A stretch of 64,000 nucleotides of DNA from Microcebus murinus (GCF_040939455.1 NC_134117.1:68532501-68596500), one strand, 5' to 3'. Counted from the first letter of the stretch, positions 10,696 to 21,599 are shown. Notes: a model not told the origin generated them from the sequence alone. Numbers and translations: made by a program.

Positions 10696-11859
10696 CAGCC
10701 CTTCCCAGCAAACCGAAAAGCCTCTCATTTTTGCAAAAAACATCTGAGGCTTTCAACAATGTTGTCAAGAGCCTTCCTTAACTCTTGGATGAGTGGTCTG
10801 CGTCAATCTAGGGTGGAATGTGCGATGTGAGCAGATAGGGCCCTGGCATTTCTTGTGAACTCATGAAATCTGCATCTTTGCCAGATGCGCCATTTTGGTT
10901 TCGCAGCTGATTCGCAGCGCATTCACGTGATGTTGGGAGAGCAGGTGGTCATCGCTGCCCCAGGCAGAGCCCTGCAGAGGCACGCAGCGCGTGCGGTAGG
11001 GAGGCGGAACGGCCCGAAGCAGGAAATGCCACGTTGTGCTTTCCACCCGTTACCACAATGACAAACTCACGAGGAGTTAAAAATATTTTCTTATTGATTT
11101 TTGAATGACAACGGTCTTTTAAAAACGGTCTTTACAACACATTTCTTTCTGTGTTGGTGCCTGTTGTCACCAGTTTACTTGCCTGGCTCTAATGGGCAGA
11201 TGTAAGCTCTTTCTTACACTGCACCGTAAGCTCTTTCTTTCAGTGAACAAAAGAGTTTGACAGAGACACACCCTGCCAGCAGCGTTTGAGAGCATGAATA
11301 TGCAGCACGAGAACCTTCATCTGTTCAGGCGTATGGCAGAGTGTGGGGGAGGGACGCCGGCGTGGATGTGCCCACGGATGGGAGGAAGCACGCGGAATGG
11401 AAGGCAAGGGCTTGTTCCTTTGAGAATTTAGAAAATATGCCCCAAGATAAAGAACTTCTTTTCCTTTCTTCCTCAGACTGCTGGTAAATGGAAAGAAGAG
11501 AAACATACAAACCATAAACTTCCAGCTCTCAAGTTCCTGACTTGAGGGTAGAGGTCACATTTGTCCAAAACCTATATGTAGAAACCACCAGGTTTCTACA
11601 TTTCATATGAAGTGGCACAATATTAACTCTAAGCAGGCTGTAGAAGTTAAGGAAGTGTATTGTAATTTCTAGATCAATCACTAAAAAGGTAATGCAATAA
11701 AGTATTGCTAAAAAGCCAATGGATGAATTAAAATGGAATTCCACACACTTCAAATACAAATGTAGAAAGTTGAGAATAATTCATTTAAACTCTTTGGGGG
11801 CAGATAGCACAGCTCATGTGAGTGCTGGAAGAAAAGTAATGTAGCTAAATAAGATAATT
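10696..11859. other. No gene or clear repeat recognised
   Basis: Unique-looking sequence of mixed composition, without recognisable coding content. Confidence 0.5.
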
Positions 11860-13298
11860 TTAGGCAACAGATACTTACACTTTCAAGGAAATACAATCAT
11901 GAGCTCTGAAACCTAGAGGGTCAAAGAATGAATACAAAGGGGATGAATGCCTGGAAGAGAACAATTATAACATTTCAGGACTACTGAGTTTATTAGAACT
12001 GGCATCAAAAACAGAACTGTAATATGGAAGAGAGTTTAGAAGTGACACAGGATGCAAAGGATAAAGAGTAATTCAGATATTATGATAAGCACAAATGACA
12101 GACATGTGTTCCAACGTGCAAATTAATTGGTACTCTTGAAAGAGAAAAGAATGTTTTTGAACAAAAAATTATATTTGGGAAGGATTTTTAAAAGAGTTTT
12201 AAAAAAGTTTCTTGAAATGACAGAAGACTTAAATTATTAGATCAAGAGTGCTTATCATGTCTTAGGAAAAATACTTAGAAAGCAATCATTCACCAAGACA
12301 TTCTGTGCAAGCGACTATACTTCAAAAATGAACGTAAATCCTACAAGCACCAGGAAGAAGAAAATTACTTATAAAGGGAAAAAGAATCATACTTGCCTCA
12401 AACTATCTCCATAATATTTAGGGAGGAAAGACTAAAGAGAGAGAGAAAGATTGTGACTCAAGAACTCTATACATTCATGCTGCTAGTCACCTGAAAAAGC
12501 AATGAAAAGAAATTCTCAAACAAATCAAAGAAAAAATTAATTCTTTGTCCATGACCTCCATGACTTTTCCTGTTATGATGATGTGGAAATCTTTTAAAAA
12601 TATAGCTATGCTTCATGGCTCATAAAATAAGATACCATGTTTAGTGATCTTTGGACAAAGATGCTTATCACAGTACCATCCACAGGAGCTAAGTGCTAGA
12701 AACAGGCTGAACACATGTCAATTAGGGAGCTGTTGAGTAAGCTCGGCTCATCTGTAAACTCTTATGAAGCAGATAAAAAGAAGAGGAGAGAGAAGAGGGA
12801 GGGGCGAGGGAGAGAGAGAGAGGAGAGACAGAGATTGAACCAGAGGGGTCTCCATCTGATATTCTTGAGTGGGAAAAGCAAAATGAAGAAAGCACATATA
12901 ATAGGATCCCAGAACAATCAAACCATCATTGATGAATCGTATCTATCTACTTACCTACCATCCACGCATAAGAATGAAGTATCGTGTGCACACACATCCA
13001 AAGACGGTGTACACCTGTGTCTGACTGCAGGAGCAGCAGCAATATGGAAATCAGTGTAGTTGGCTGTTACAGGGACTGCTCCAGTGTGGGGAGCTGGGGT
13101 TGGAGGGTGGCGTGGGTGCAAGGAGGAAGGATCCAACAAAAGGGAGAGAAAAGTAAAACTGACAAAGACTGCTAAGAACAATATATATGCATGTCTATAA
13201 AAAGGGATGAATATGATGTTAAATATATCTTTCATTATAATATTAATATATAGAATGATTCATCTATTAACTTTAAGCATGTTAATATTTTGCCTGTT
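11860..13298 (+). mobile_element. Old L1M/HAL1-type 3' relic
   Basis: AT-rich, heavily mutated sequence with features of an old LINE tail, including AGTACCATCCACAGGAGCTA followed by the GAAGCAGATAAAAAGAAG and TATTCTTGAGTGGGAAAAGC blocks. A GA-rich stretch lies at 12778-12830. Confidence is low before about 12650. The young L1 inserted at its right-hand end. Confidence 0.4.
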
Positions 13299-13311
13299 TG
13301 TCTCAATTTTT
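13299..13311 (+). repeat. Left target-site duplication of the young L1
   Basis: TGTCTCAATTTTT, matching TGTCTTAATTTTT at 19627-19639 with one C/T difference. It runs straight into the reversed A-tail. Confidence 0.8.
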
Positions 13312-13329
13312 TTTTTTTTGATTTTTTTT

Positions 13330-13335
13330 TTTATT
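13330..13335 (-). promoter_or_regulatory. L1 polyadenylation signal
   Basis: AATAAA on the minus strand at the junction of the L1 3'UTR and the A-tail, as expected for the end of the L1 transcript. Confidence 0.7.
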
Positions 13336-13550
13336 TTGGCATATTATGGGGGTACAGATTTTAAGGTTTCAATAAATGCCCATTTCCCCCCTCCCCCCAA
13401 AAGTCTGAGTCTCCAGCATGACCATCCCCCAGATGGTGCACATCTCACTCATTATGTATGTATATACCCACCCCCCTCCCCCCTCCCCCCTCCCACCTGC
13501 CCAATACCCTATTACTGTAGTACCTATGTGTCCACTTAGGTGCTAGTCAG
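13336..13550 (-). other. L1 3'UTR with G-rich tracts
   Basis: Only ~215 bases long. On the L1 sense strand it holds two G-rich blocks: at 13468-13494 with repeated runs of five or six G, and at 13386-13398. A guanine-rich polypurine tract able to form a quadruplex is a recurrent feature of mammalian L1 3'UTRs. Confidence 0.8.
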
Positions 13551-16500
13551 TTAATACCAGTTTGCTGGAGAATATATCTGGTGCTTGTTTTTCCATTCTT
13601 GGGATACTTCACTTAGTAGTATGGGTTCCAGCTCTAACCAGGAAAATATAAGATGTGCTATATCACCATTGTTTCTTAGAGCTGAATAGTACTCCATGGT
13701 ATACATATACCACATTTTATTAATCCATTCTTGGATTGATGGGCACTTGGGCTGTTTCCACAGCCTTGCAATTATGAATTGTGCTGCTATAAACATTCGA
13801 GTGCAGGTGTCTTTTTTGTAGAGTGTCACTGGATCATTTGGGTAGATGCCCAGCAATGGGATTGCTGGATCAAATGGTAGATTCACTTGTATCACTTTAA
13901 GGTATCTCCATATTGCTTTCCACAGAGGTTGAACTAGTTTGCAGTCCCACCAGCAGTGTAAGAGTGTTCCTCTCTCTCCGCAACCACGCCAGCATTTATT
14001 GTTTGGAGATTTTTTGATAAAGGCCATTCTCACTGGGGTTAAGTGATATCTCATTGTGGTTTTGATTTGCATTTCCCTGATGATTAGAGATGTTGAGCAT
14101 TTCTTCATATGTTTGTTGGCCATTCTTCTGTCTTCTTTAGAAAAATTTCTGTTCAAGTCCTTTGCCCACTTTTTAATGGGGTTATTTGATTTTTTCTTCC
14201 TAATTTTCGTGAGTTCTAAGTATATTCTAGTTATCAGTCCCTTATCGGATGCATAGGATGCAAAAATTTTCTCCCATTCTGTAGGTTGTCTGTTTACTTT
14301 CATGACTATTTCTTTGGCTGTGCAGAAGCTTTGTAGTTTGATCATGTCCCATTTATTTATTTTTGTTGCTGCTGTGATTGCCTTTGGGGACTTCTTCATA
14401 AACTCTTTGCCCAGGCCGATGTCTAGGAGAGTGTTTCCAACTTTTTCCTCTAGAGTTCTAATAGTTTCATATCTTAGGTTTAAGTCTGTTATCCAGCGTG
14501 AGTTGGTTTTTGTGAGAGGTGAAAGGTGTGGGTCCTGTTTTAGCCTTCTACAGGTGGCTATCCAGTTTTCCCAGCACCATTTATTGAAGAGAGATTCTTT
14601 TCCCCAGCGTATGTTTTTGTCTGCTTTGTCAAAGATGAGATGGCTATATGAGGATGGTTTTATATCAGGATTCTCACATCTGTTCCACTGGTCAATATTC
14701 CTGTTTTTGTGCCAATACCATATTGTTTTAATTACTACAGCTTTGTAGTATAGTTTGATATCTGGCATATTAATGCCTCCCATTTTGTTTTTGTTGCCTA
14801 GAATTGCTCTTGATATTCGGGGTCTTCTTTGGTTCCATACAAAGCGTAAAATTATTTTTTCTATATCTGTGAAGAATGCTGATGGGATTTTAATAGGTAT
14901 TGCATTGAATCTGTAGATCAGTTTGGGTAGTATAGACATTTTGATGATATTGAGTCTGCCGATCCACGAGCATGGTATGGATTTCCATCTGTTTACATCC
15001 TCTGCTATTTCCTTCCTGAGTGTTTCATAGTTCTCCCTGTAGAGGTCTTTTACCTCTTTGGTTAAATATATTCCTAGGTACTTTAATTTCTTTGTTGCTA
15101 TTGTGAAGGGAATTGAGTCTTTGATTTGGTTCTCAATTAGATTGTTGTTGGCGTATATGAATGCCTCTGATTTCTGTGTATTGATTTTGTATCCTGAGAC
15201 TTTACTAAATTCATTGATCAGTTCCAGGAGTTTCTTGGTTGAATCCTTGGGGTTTTCTAGATACAATATCATATCATCAGCAAACAGTGAAAGTTTGATC
15301 TCTTCTGCCCCTATTTGGATACCTTTGATTCCATTTTCCTGTCTGATTGCTGTAGCCAAGACTTCCAGCACTATGTTGAACAGAAGTGGAGATAGTGGGC
15401 AGCCTTGTCTGGTTCCAGTTCTAAGTGGGAATGATTTCAATCTTTCCCCATTCAGTATGATGTTGGCTATGGGTCTGTCATATATGGCTTGTATCATTTT
15501 TAGGTATGTCCCTTCTATGCCTATTTTCTTAAGTGTTCGTATCATGAAAGGGTGTTGAATTTTGTCAAAAGCTTTTTCTGCATCTATTGAAAGAATCATG
15601 TGGTCTTTGTTTTTGCTTCTGTTTATGTGGTGAATTGCATTTATAGATTTACGTATGTTGAACCATCCCTGCATCCCTGGGATGAAGCCCACTTGGTCGT
15701 GGTGGATTATTTTTTTGATAAGTGTCTGGATTCGGTTAGCTAAGATTTTGTTGAAAATTTTTGCATCTATATTCATTAGGGATATTGGTCTGTAGTTTTC
15801 TTTTTTTGTTGCATCCTTTCCTGGTTTTGGTATCAGAGTAATATTCGCTTCATAAAAGGTGTCGGGGAGGTTTCCGTTCTTCTCGATGTTGTGGAATAGT
15901 TTCTGCAAGATAGGTACTAGTTCTTCTTTGTAAGTATGGTAAAATTCGGGTGTGAAGCCATCTGGACCGGGACTTTTCTTTTTAGGGAGATTTTTAATTG
16001 CTGTTTCTATTTCAGCTGTTGAGATTGGTCTGTTCAGGGAATCTATTTCTTCCTGGTTGAGCCTAGGGAGGCTGTGTGTTTCTAGAAATTTGTCCATTTC
16101 CTCCACATTTTCCAGTTTGTGTGCATAAAGATTTTTGTAGTATTCATAAATTGTATCTTGTATCTCTTTGGGATCAGTTGTGATATCTCCTTTTTTATTC
16201 CTGATGGAGCTTATTAGAGATTTCTCTTTTCTGCTTTTCGTTAGCTTAGCCAATGGTGTGTCGATTTTGTTTATTTTTTCAAAGAACCAACTTTTTGTTT
16301 TATTAATCTCCTGAATAGCTTTCCTGTTTTCAATTTCGTTTAGTTCTGATTTGATCTTGTTGATTTCACTTCTTCTGCTGGGTTTGGGGTTGGTCTGTTC
16401 TTCTTTTTCCAGCTCTTTGAGTCGTTTCATTAGATTGTCTATTTGTGATCTTCTTGTCTTTTGGTTATAGGCATTTATGGAGATAAACTTTCCTCTCAGA

Positions 16501-17426
16501 ACTGCTTTAGCTGTGTCCCAGAGGAGTTGATAACTTGTCTCTCCATTGTCGTTTTCTTCATAGAAGTTTTTTATTTCTGTCTTGATTTCTTCATTTACGA
16601 AGTAATCATTTAGTAGGAGGTTGTTTAATTTCCACGTTTTTGTGTAGAAATGTGAGTTTCTGTTAGGGTTGATTTCTAGTTTTATTCCACTGTGATCTGA
16701 GAAGGTACATGGTATGATTTCTATTTTTTTAAATTTCTTGAGATTTTCTTTGTGTCCTAGGATATGGTCAATCTTAGAGAATGTCCCGTGAGCTGATGAG
16801 AAGAACGTATATTCAGTGGATTTTGGGTAGAATGTTCTGTAGATGTCTGTCAGACCCAATTGTTCTAGAGTTTTGTTTAAGTCCATTATTTCTTTATTAA
16901 TTTTCTGTTTGGAGGATCTGTCTCGTGCCGTCAGTGGGGTGTTGAAATCTCCGGCGATTATGGAGTTGCTCTTAATCCATTTGTTTAGCTCCAGTAAGGT
17001 TTGCTTTATGAATCTGGGTGCACCTAAGTTGGGTGCATATATATTTAAAATTGTTATCTCTTCTTGTTGGACTGTGCCCTTCACCATTATATAATGACCC
17101 TCTTTGTCTTTTACTACTTTTGTTGGTTTAAAAACTAAATCATCTGAAATTAGAACTGCCACACCAGCCTTCTTTTGGCTTCTATTTGCTTGGAATATTG
17201 ATCTCCACCCTTTTATTTTTAGTCTATATGCATCCTTGCAGGTTAGATGTGTTTCCTGAAGACAGCATATACTTGGCCTGTATTTTCTTATCCATTCAGC
17301 CAGCCTATGTCTCTTGAGTGGAGAGTTTAAGCCATTCACATTTATTGAGAGAACTGATAGGTAAGGTAGATTACTGATCATTCTGTTGGGTTGGATGTTG
17401 TTGCTATGATTTCTGTCTTGAGCCAT
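13551..17426 (-). CDS. L1 ORF2 protein: endonuclease and reverse transcriptase, intact
   Basis: The frame is 1291 codons and ends with a normal stop. The apurinic-like endonuclease domain (residues ~16-250) has LQETH with Glu58, GDFN with Asp160, and SDHS with Asp244 and His245. A PIP-like motif with Ile422, Tyr429 and Tyr430 follows. The reverse transcriptase (about 500-790) has Asp615 in SIDAEKAF and FADD with Asp717 and Asp718. The C-terminal zinc-knuckle-like motif is Cys1145, Cys1149, His1157, Cys1162 (CX3CX7HX4C). All landmarks lie 15 residues later than in human ORF2p. Met16 (codon at 17381) lines up with the human initiator and would give 1276 residues, the usual length; either start is possible. 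The protein nicks target DNA at TTTT/AA and copies L1 RNA in place. It starts 41 bases after ORF1 (86 from Met16), so translation would depend on unconventional reinitiation as in other L1s. Confidence 0.95.
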   Translation of the reverse strand: MAQDRNHSNNIQPNRMISNLPYLSVLSINVNGLNSPLKRHRLAEWIRKYRPSICCLQETHLTCKDAYRLKIKGWRSIFQANRSQKKAGVAVLISDDLVFKPTKVVKDKEGHYIMVKGTVQQEEITILNIYAPNLGAPRFIKQTLLELNKWIKSNSIIAGDFNTPLTARDRSSKQKINKEIMDLNKTLEQLGLTDIYRTFYPKSTEYTFFSSAHGTFSKIDHILGHKENLKKFKKIEIIPCTFSDHSGIKLEINPNRNSHFYTKTWKLNNLLLNDYFVNEEIKTEIKNFYEENDNGETSYQLLWDTAKAVLRGKFISINAYNQKTRRSQIDNLMKRLKELEKEEQTNPKPSRRSEINKIKSELNEIENRKAIQEINKTKSWFFEKINKIDTPLAKLTKSRKEKSLISSIRNKKGDITTDPKEIQDTIYEYYKNLYAHKLENVEEMDKFLETHSLPRLNQEEIDSLNRPISTAEIETAIKNLPKKKSPGPDGFTPEFYHTYKEELVPILQKLFHNIEKNGNLPDTFYEANITLIPKPGKDATKKENYRPISLMNIDAKIFNKILANRIQTLIKKIIHHDQVGFIPGMQGWFNIRKSINAIHHINRSKNKDHMILSIDAEKAFDKIQHPFMIRTLKKIGIEGTYLKMIQAIYDRPIANIILNGERLKSFPLRTGTRQGCPLSPLLFNIVLEVLATAIRQENGIKGIQIGAEEIKLSLFADDMILYLENPKDSTKKLLELINEFSKVSGYKINTQKSEAFIYANNNLIENQIKDSIPFTIATKKLKYLGIYLTKEVKDLYRENYETLRKEIAEDVNRWKSIPCSWIGRLNIIKMSILPKLIYRFNAIPIKIPSAFFTDIEKIILRFVWNQRRPRISRAILGNKNKMGGINMPDIKLYYKAVVIKTIWYWHKNRNIDQWNRCENPDIKPSSYSHLIFDKADKNIRWGKESLFNKWCWENWIATCRRLKQDPHLSPLTKTNSRWITDLNLRYETIRTLEEKVGNTLLDIGLGKEFMKKSPKAITAATKINKWDMIKLQSFCTAKEIVMKVNRQPTEWEKIFASYASDKGLITRIYLELTKIRKKKSNNPIKKWAKDLNRNFSKEDRRMANKHMKKCSTSLIIREMQIKTTMRYHLTPVRMAFIKKSPNNKCWRGCGERGTLLHCWWDCKLVQPLWKAIWRYLKVIQVNLPFDPAIPLLGIYPNDPVTLYKKDTCTRMFIAAQFIIARLWKQPKCPSIQEWINKMWYMYTMEYYSALRNNGDIAHLIFSWLELEPILLSEVSQEWKNKHQIYSPANWY

Positions 17427-17467
17427 TGTAATATCTGGCCTTTAATATCTTTGGGTTTTGGTTGTTT

Positions 17468-18460
17468 TTATATCCGTGGGTTATTATTATGATGTTCCGT
17501 GCATAACGCTGTTTTAAGTACTTCTTGTAGGGCTGGTCTTGTCTTGGTGAATTCTCTGAGCCTTTGCTTGTCTGAGAATGTTTTTATTTCTCCTTCATAT
17601 ACGAAGCTTAGTTTTGCAGGGAATAATATTCTAGGCTGGGCATTGTTTTGTTTCAAAAGAGTGAGAATGGGGCCCCAGTCTCTCCTTGCTTGTAAAGTCT
17701 CATTAGAGAAGTCTGATGTTATTCGAATTGGCTTTCCCTTGTATGTTACTTGCTTATTTTGTCTTACAGCTCTTAGAAGGGCCTCTTTAGTTGATACTTT
17801 GGTTAGTCTGATGACTGCATGTCGTGACGTCTTCCTGTTTGCGTTGAATCTCCCAGGGGTCCTCTGAGCTTCTTGAACTTGTATATCAAGATTTTGAGCA
17901 AGGCCTGGGAAATTTTCCTCTATTATATCTTCAAACAGCTTGTCCAACCCTTGAGTGTTGCCTTCTTCCCCTTCCTGTAACCCTATGACCCTCACATTAG
18001 GTTTCTTCACATAATCCCACAGCTCTTGTAGGCTTTGCTCTTTTCTCTTGTTTCTCTGCTCTATTTCTGTGACTGATTTATTTAATTGGAGGGTGTTATC
18101 TTCAAGCTCTGAGATTCTTTCTTCTGCTTCATCTACGCTGTTCTTGAGACTTTCCACTGTATTTTGTAGTTCCTTGAATTGATTCTTCATTTCCAGGAGT
18201 TCGGTTACACTTTTCTTCAATATGTCTATTTCTTTTCTCATATCCTGGAGATTTTTTGTGGTTTCTTGGTGCTGGTTGTTGAGTTGTTGTTGCAGCTGGG
18301 TGAGTGTTCTTATGTTCCACATACGAAATTCCTCTTCTGTCATATTGGTTGCCTGATTTTGGTCGGTGTCCGTTTCTAGGGGGCTGGTGCTCCTCTTTGG
18401 GGGTGTGTTTTCCGTTTGGTTCTTCATATTTCCTGAGTTCTTTCGCTGATTTCTTCCCAT
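17468..18460 (-). CDS. L1 ORF1 protein: trimeric RNA-binding chaperone, intact
   Basis: 330 residues from an ATG at 18460, close to the length of human ORF1p. A short basic, Ser/Thr/Pro-containing N terminus (1-45) precedes a long heptad-like coiled coil (about 50-150) that would form the trimer. An RRM-like domain begins near residue 154 with NVRVIGLQEGEE and runs to about 250. The C-terminal domain contains LQARRDWGPI (256-265) and PRILFPAKLSF (276-286), conserved in L1 ORF1p and contributing to RNA binding. The protein coats L1 RNA in cis in cytoplasmic particles and acts as a nucleic-acid chaperone. There are no stops or frameshifts. Confidence 0.95.
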   Translation of the reverse strand: MGRNQRKNSGNMKNQTENTPPKRSTSPLETDTDQNQATNMTEEEFRMWNIRTLTQLQQQLNNQHQETTKNLQDMRKEIDILKKSVTELLEMKNQFKELQNTVESLKNSVDEAEERISELEDNTLQLNKSVTEIEQRNKRKEQSLQELWDYVKKPNVRVIGLQEGEEGNTQGLDKLFEDIIEENFPGLAQNLDIQVQEAQRTPGRFNANRKTSRHAVIRLTKVSTKEALLRAVRQNKQVTYKGKPIRITSDFSNETLQARRDWGPILTLLKQNNAQPRILFPAKLSFVYEGEIKTFSDKQRLREFTKTRPALQEVLKTALCTEHHNNNPRI

Positions 18461-19626
18461 GTCGATCAGTTGTTGTTTCTTTCCTTAGGTTATTGTTTGG
18501 GTATTCACACACCTTGTTTAGTTTCTGAGGCGTTAGGTGGTGCCTGTGGGTGAAATTGGACCACTCCCTGTATATTGAGTCAGTGGGTGCCGTGGAAAGG
18601 CTGTGCAAGATGCCGTCCCTGTCAGTAGGTGGCGTTTGCTTGGAGGAACAGGCTATGCTGTTGATTTTGAGTCCTGTTATCAGCTCTCGTTCTGGGCGGA
18701 GCTGGGTTGGGTAAGCCTGCCCTCATGCCGTTAGCAGGGGTCAAAGTTCTGTTCTCTGCTGTCAGGGCAGGGCTGGAATGGTCCCGCTCAGCCAGAAAGT
18801 CTGGGTGTGGGGGCGGGGCTGTCTGAGACCCGCAGTCTGCAGCAGGCCTCGCTTCTTTCCACCCTCCCCAACTCCGCAGCTACTCCTGGGCCTCTGCCAG
18901 CAGGCCAGACCACAAGCTACCAGGCCTCCCCGGACTGTGATGCCGGCGGGGAGGTTCCCTGCACAGGAACGCCACCTGGGTTGGGCGCACGGCCTCCTCC
19001 TGGGAGGAGGGTTGCCCTCTAGGACGCCGATCCGCCCCTGGAGGCACACAGACCTCAGTAGGCTGTTCACGTATAACCCTTCTGTGCCCGGGGCAATGCT
19101 AGCCCTCGGTGCAGGGGATCTGGTCTGCAGGTCCGACCTCTGTGTCCCAGAGTTCAAACTGTATTCCCACCAGGGAGAGGATTTCCGGTCCTAATTCACC
19201 CACAGGGAGCCCAAGCTGGGTCTATGTCTCTCAGCCTCTGAGTCGGCACCGGCACCGTTTTCCTGGGAACAGGGAGCCAGCAGCACCTGGGAGGGCGGGC
19301 GGGGTCCCAAACTGGAAGGTCCCGTTCCCTGGAGGTGCCTCCGGCTGGTGGCTGTATTGTCTCTCTGGGCAGCCGAGGGTAGGGTCGGCGGAGGGGAGGA
19401 GGAGGCAATATGGCGCCTGCCGCGCGGCTCGGGTCTGTGCACAGGGAGGTGCCCGGAGGAAGTTGGGAACCTGGTGCCACGTCTGCTACAGGCTCACCGT
19501 TGGCAGGCGGCGGCAGTCTCTGGGCTGGTGTCCGCAGGTCTCTCCACCCGCTGGGGAGCCCACCAGCAGTCCCGAATGCAGGGGAGGGGAAACAGCAGAT
19601 CCACCTACCCTTGCCGCTGGTCTCCC
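18461..19626 (-). promoter_or_regulatory. L1 5'UTR / internal promoter region
   Basis: 1.17 kb, GC- and CpG-rich compared with both flanks. It includes a GGCGCCATATTGCC block on the sense strand (about 19404-19417) with a YY1-like CCAT core. Mammalian L1s carry an internal RNA polymerase II promoter here. The sequence is clearly unlike the human L1 5'UTR, as expected since 5'UTRs are replaced often in L1 evolution. High CpG content suggests methylation-based silencing. Confidence 0.8.
18778..19194 (+). other. Antisense open frame in the L1 5'UTR (ORF0-like position)
   Basis: 138 codons from an ATG with G at -3 and G at +4 (good Kozak context), running outward from the L1 on the opposite strand. 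Human L1s have an antisense promoter and a small antisense frame (ORF0) in the 5'UTR. This frame has no similarity I can recognise to ORF0 and lies in GC-rich sequence where long chance frames are common, so coding status is doubtful. Confidence 0.25.
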
Positions 19627-19639
19627 TGTCTTAATTTTT
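19627..19639 (+). repeat. Right target-site duplication of the young L1
   Basis: TGTCTTAATTTTT followed by AA. One mismatch to the left copy at 13299-13311; the TTTT/AA break is the canonical endonuclease site. Confidence 0.8.
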
Positions 19640-20030
19640 AAGGATGATAATGTTAGATACTGAGCTCCAAGGTTTCCCCCCATTCATTCCTGCTGCCCAG
19701 CTGCAGCACTTCCCCTGAAGGTGGTATAATTCATTAGAATGTATTACTCTCTAGTTTTACTACCTGTGCATTTATCCATATACAGATGGAATCATATTTC
19801 ACATATATTTTGCTACTTTTAAATGTGGCCTTATGTCTTTGATATTTATGCATATAGATATATGTAGATCTAACTTGCATATTTTAACTATTGCATGATG
19901 TTCCATCATTCGAAAGAAAAAACAACAGCTTCTATGCACATTCCCCTCTTGAGTAACAGCTAAGTTGTGTATCTTTTTTCTTTTTATAAACAATGGTTCA
20001 ACTCAATGTCTTTGTACATGTTACTGTATG
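19640..20030 (-). mobile_element. Old L1M-type relic, antisense
   Basis: Plus-strand landmarks such as ATCCATATACAGATGGAATC and ATAAACAATGGTTCAACTCA are the reverse of an old LINE 3' segment. Diverged and non-coding. Confidence 0.45.
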
Positions 20031-20215
20031 TGTGTGTGTGTGAATGTACACATGTGTGTGAGAGAATTTCTCTAGGATACAGATACACACGCATATATGC
20101 ATATGCCCACACACACACATATGCATGTACACACACGTATATACCTCTTCAAATGCACATGTATATGCACACACATTCATATATACATGTATGCATATGT
20201 GTTTCACATATACAC
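20028..20215. repeat. Impure CA/TG and ATGC-rich microsatellite
   Basis: Alternating purine-pyrimidine tract rich in ACACAC, CATATG and CACATG steps. Interrupted rather than pure, so older or less unstable than the GT run at 6378. Confidence 0.8.
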
Positions 20216-20247
20216 CTTTTATAACATGGATAAATTAAAGACACACA

Positions 20248-20345
20248 TCTCTTATGACACAGCACTTGCCCTCCTAGGCATGTGTGAAACACCCACACAC
20301 ATACAACATACACACATAGGAGGGCAAGTGCTGTGTCATAAGAGA
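20248..20345. repeat. Perfect 29-base inverted repeat (hairpin)
   Basis: Arms at 20248-20276 and 20317-20345 are exact reverse complements over 29 bases (left arm starts TCTCTTATGACACAGC), separated by a 40-base CA-rich loop. It is not within a recognised transposon. The stem is a possible hairpin in RNA or a foldback rearrangement scar. Confidence 0.9.
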
Positions 20346-20689
20346 AGTGCACCTTCAGCTTTGTTGGCTGTTGCTACAAGGCTTTATTGACGGTACCACC
20401 TGCCACCCCCCAGCAGTGTATACGAGCCACATTCTGCACAGCACTGGTATTTTCAGACTTGAATTTTTTTAAAACCAATCCAATGGACAATAAAACTGCT
20501 GTAAACATTTGCTGTACATGTTAAGTATTTCTTTAATCTCTGAAAGTAGTATTCTTGACTTGAAGACAATGTAAACTTCCAGTTTTGATTGAAATATTCT
20601 GTAGGTCTGATGTGATCAAATATTGTTAATGTCACATAATTCGACCCATTGCCCGGTGGCACTCCCACTGTGTGGCTGTGACCATTTTG

Positions 20690-21060
20690 TTTCTCATAAC
20701 TTTGTTGAGTCTGAACTCCAGGTTTTATGTATCAGTTTGCTTATTACTTTCTAATACTGTATGTTAATTTGATCATTGCCTTTATCTCCTTACTTTCTTA
20801 AGTATTTGAACAAATTCTTTGTGCATTGTGGATATTTATTCTTTGTCATGTGTATTGTTAGTACATATTCCCCCAAATGTTTACATTGTCTTTTGATTTT
20901 GATTATGATAATTTTGTAGAGCTCTTCCTGTATTACACAGTCAAATTTGTCCATCTCTTACTTTATCATTAATTAATTCTATGAAAGTATAGACAGGCTT
21001 TATTTATCTGAATATTACAACATACCTTCTCTTCCGGTACTTTTGTAATTCCATTTAGTA
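20690..21060 (-). mobile_element. Old L1M-type relic, antisense
   Basis: AT-rich; the plus strand carries reversed LINE-like blocks including GATATTTATTCTTTGTCATG and AGTCAAATTTGTCCATCTCT. May begin near 20460. Confidence 0.45.
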
Positions 21061-21599
21061 TATTTAAATATTTGCTACAGCTGCCAAAATTTGGTATGAG
21101 GACATAGGTGGGAGACTATGCTTCCTTCTCCTTCCTCTGCTCCTCTAATCACACTGTTTTTTGAGACACTGCTTATTTGTGGCACTGAAATGTCACATTC
21201 GTAAAATCTAACACTTCCATTTATTCTTGATTGTATTTCTTGATTCTGTCTTGTTCTATTTCTTTGTTTATCTCTGAGTCTGAACCACTGGATTTTAACC
21301 ATTCTAGCCTTGCCCTCTGGCTGGTACTACTTACTCTCCTATGTATTTTTGTGGTTATTCTTCTAAAAATCTACCAACTTTCTAATTGTATTAAATTAAT
21401 TATTACTATAGGATACATACTGAGAGCTCCTCTCCTGGGCAGAAATATGTCTCTCCACTTACTTCAGTCTTCTTGTTTGTCTCTCGAGAGAGTGAGTAAG
21501 GCCTCGCTAAGCAAAGTAAAACAAGACCTAGAAACTATAAGGGAAAAGACTAATGAGCGTGACAGCATAAAAATAAAACTGAAATTCACCTAGGAAAAG
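21061..21599. other. No gene or clear repeat recognised
   Basis: AT-rich sequence between two old LINE pieces. The open frame at 21231-21593 has a hydrophobic first half but no recognisable domain and no exon signals that convince me. Confidence 0.4.

Larger units (their letters stand above)
13312..19626 (-). mobile_element. Full-length L1 retrotransposon with both ORFs open
   Basis: About 6.3 kb in minus orientation: A-tail (reversed as T-runs at about 13307-13332), short 3'UTR, ORF2 13551-17426, ORF1 17468-18460, and a 1.17-kb GC-rich 5'UTR 18461-19626. It is flanked by a 13-base target duplication. The right copy ends TTTTT followed by AA, the L1 endonuclease cut site expected for a minus-strand insertion. 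No frameshift or stop is present in either ORF, and the termini and hallmark motifs are intact, so this is a recent, possibly still mobile copy. One mismatch between the duplications suggests it is not brand new, or that an end was mutated. Confidence 0.95.

Noticed and set aside
14302..15558. Plus-strand frames of 148 and 166 codons
   Set aside because: Antisense shadows of L1 ORF2.
18129..18608. 159-codon frame overlapping the start of L1 ORF1
   Set aside because: Shadow of ORF1 in another frame on the same strand; no independent features.
19109..19663. 184-codon plus-strand frame leaving the L1 5' end, resembling an ORF0 fusion
   Set aside because: It begins at a GTG and contains no ATG, and it lies in GC-rich sequence where long frames are expected by chance.
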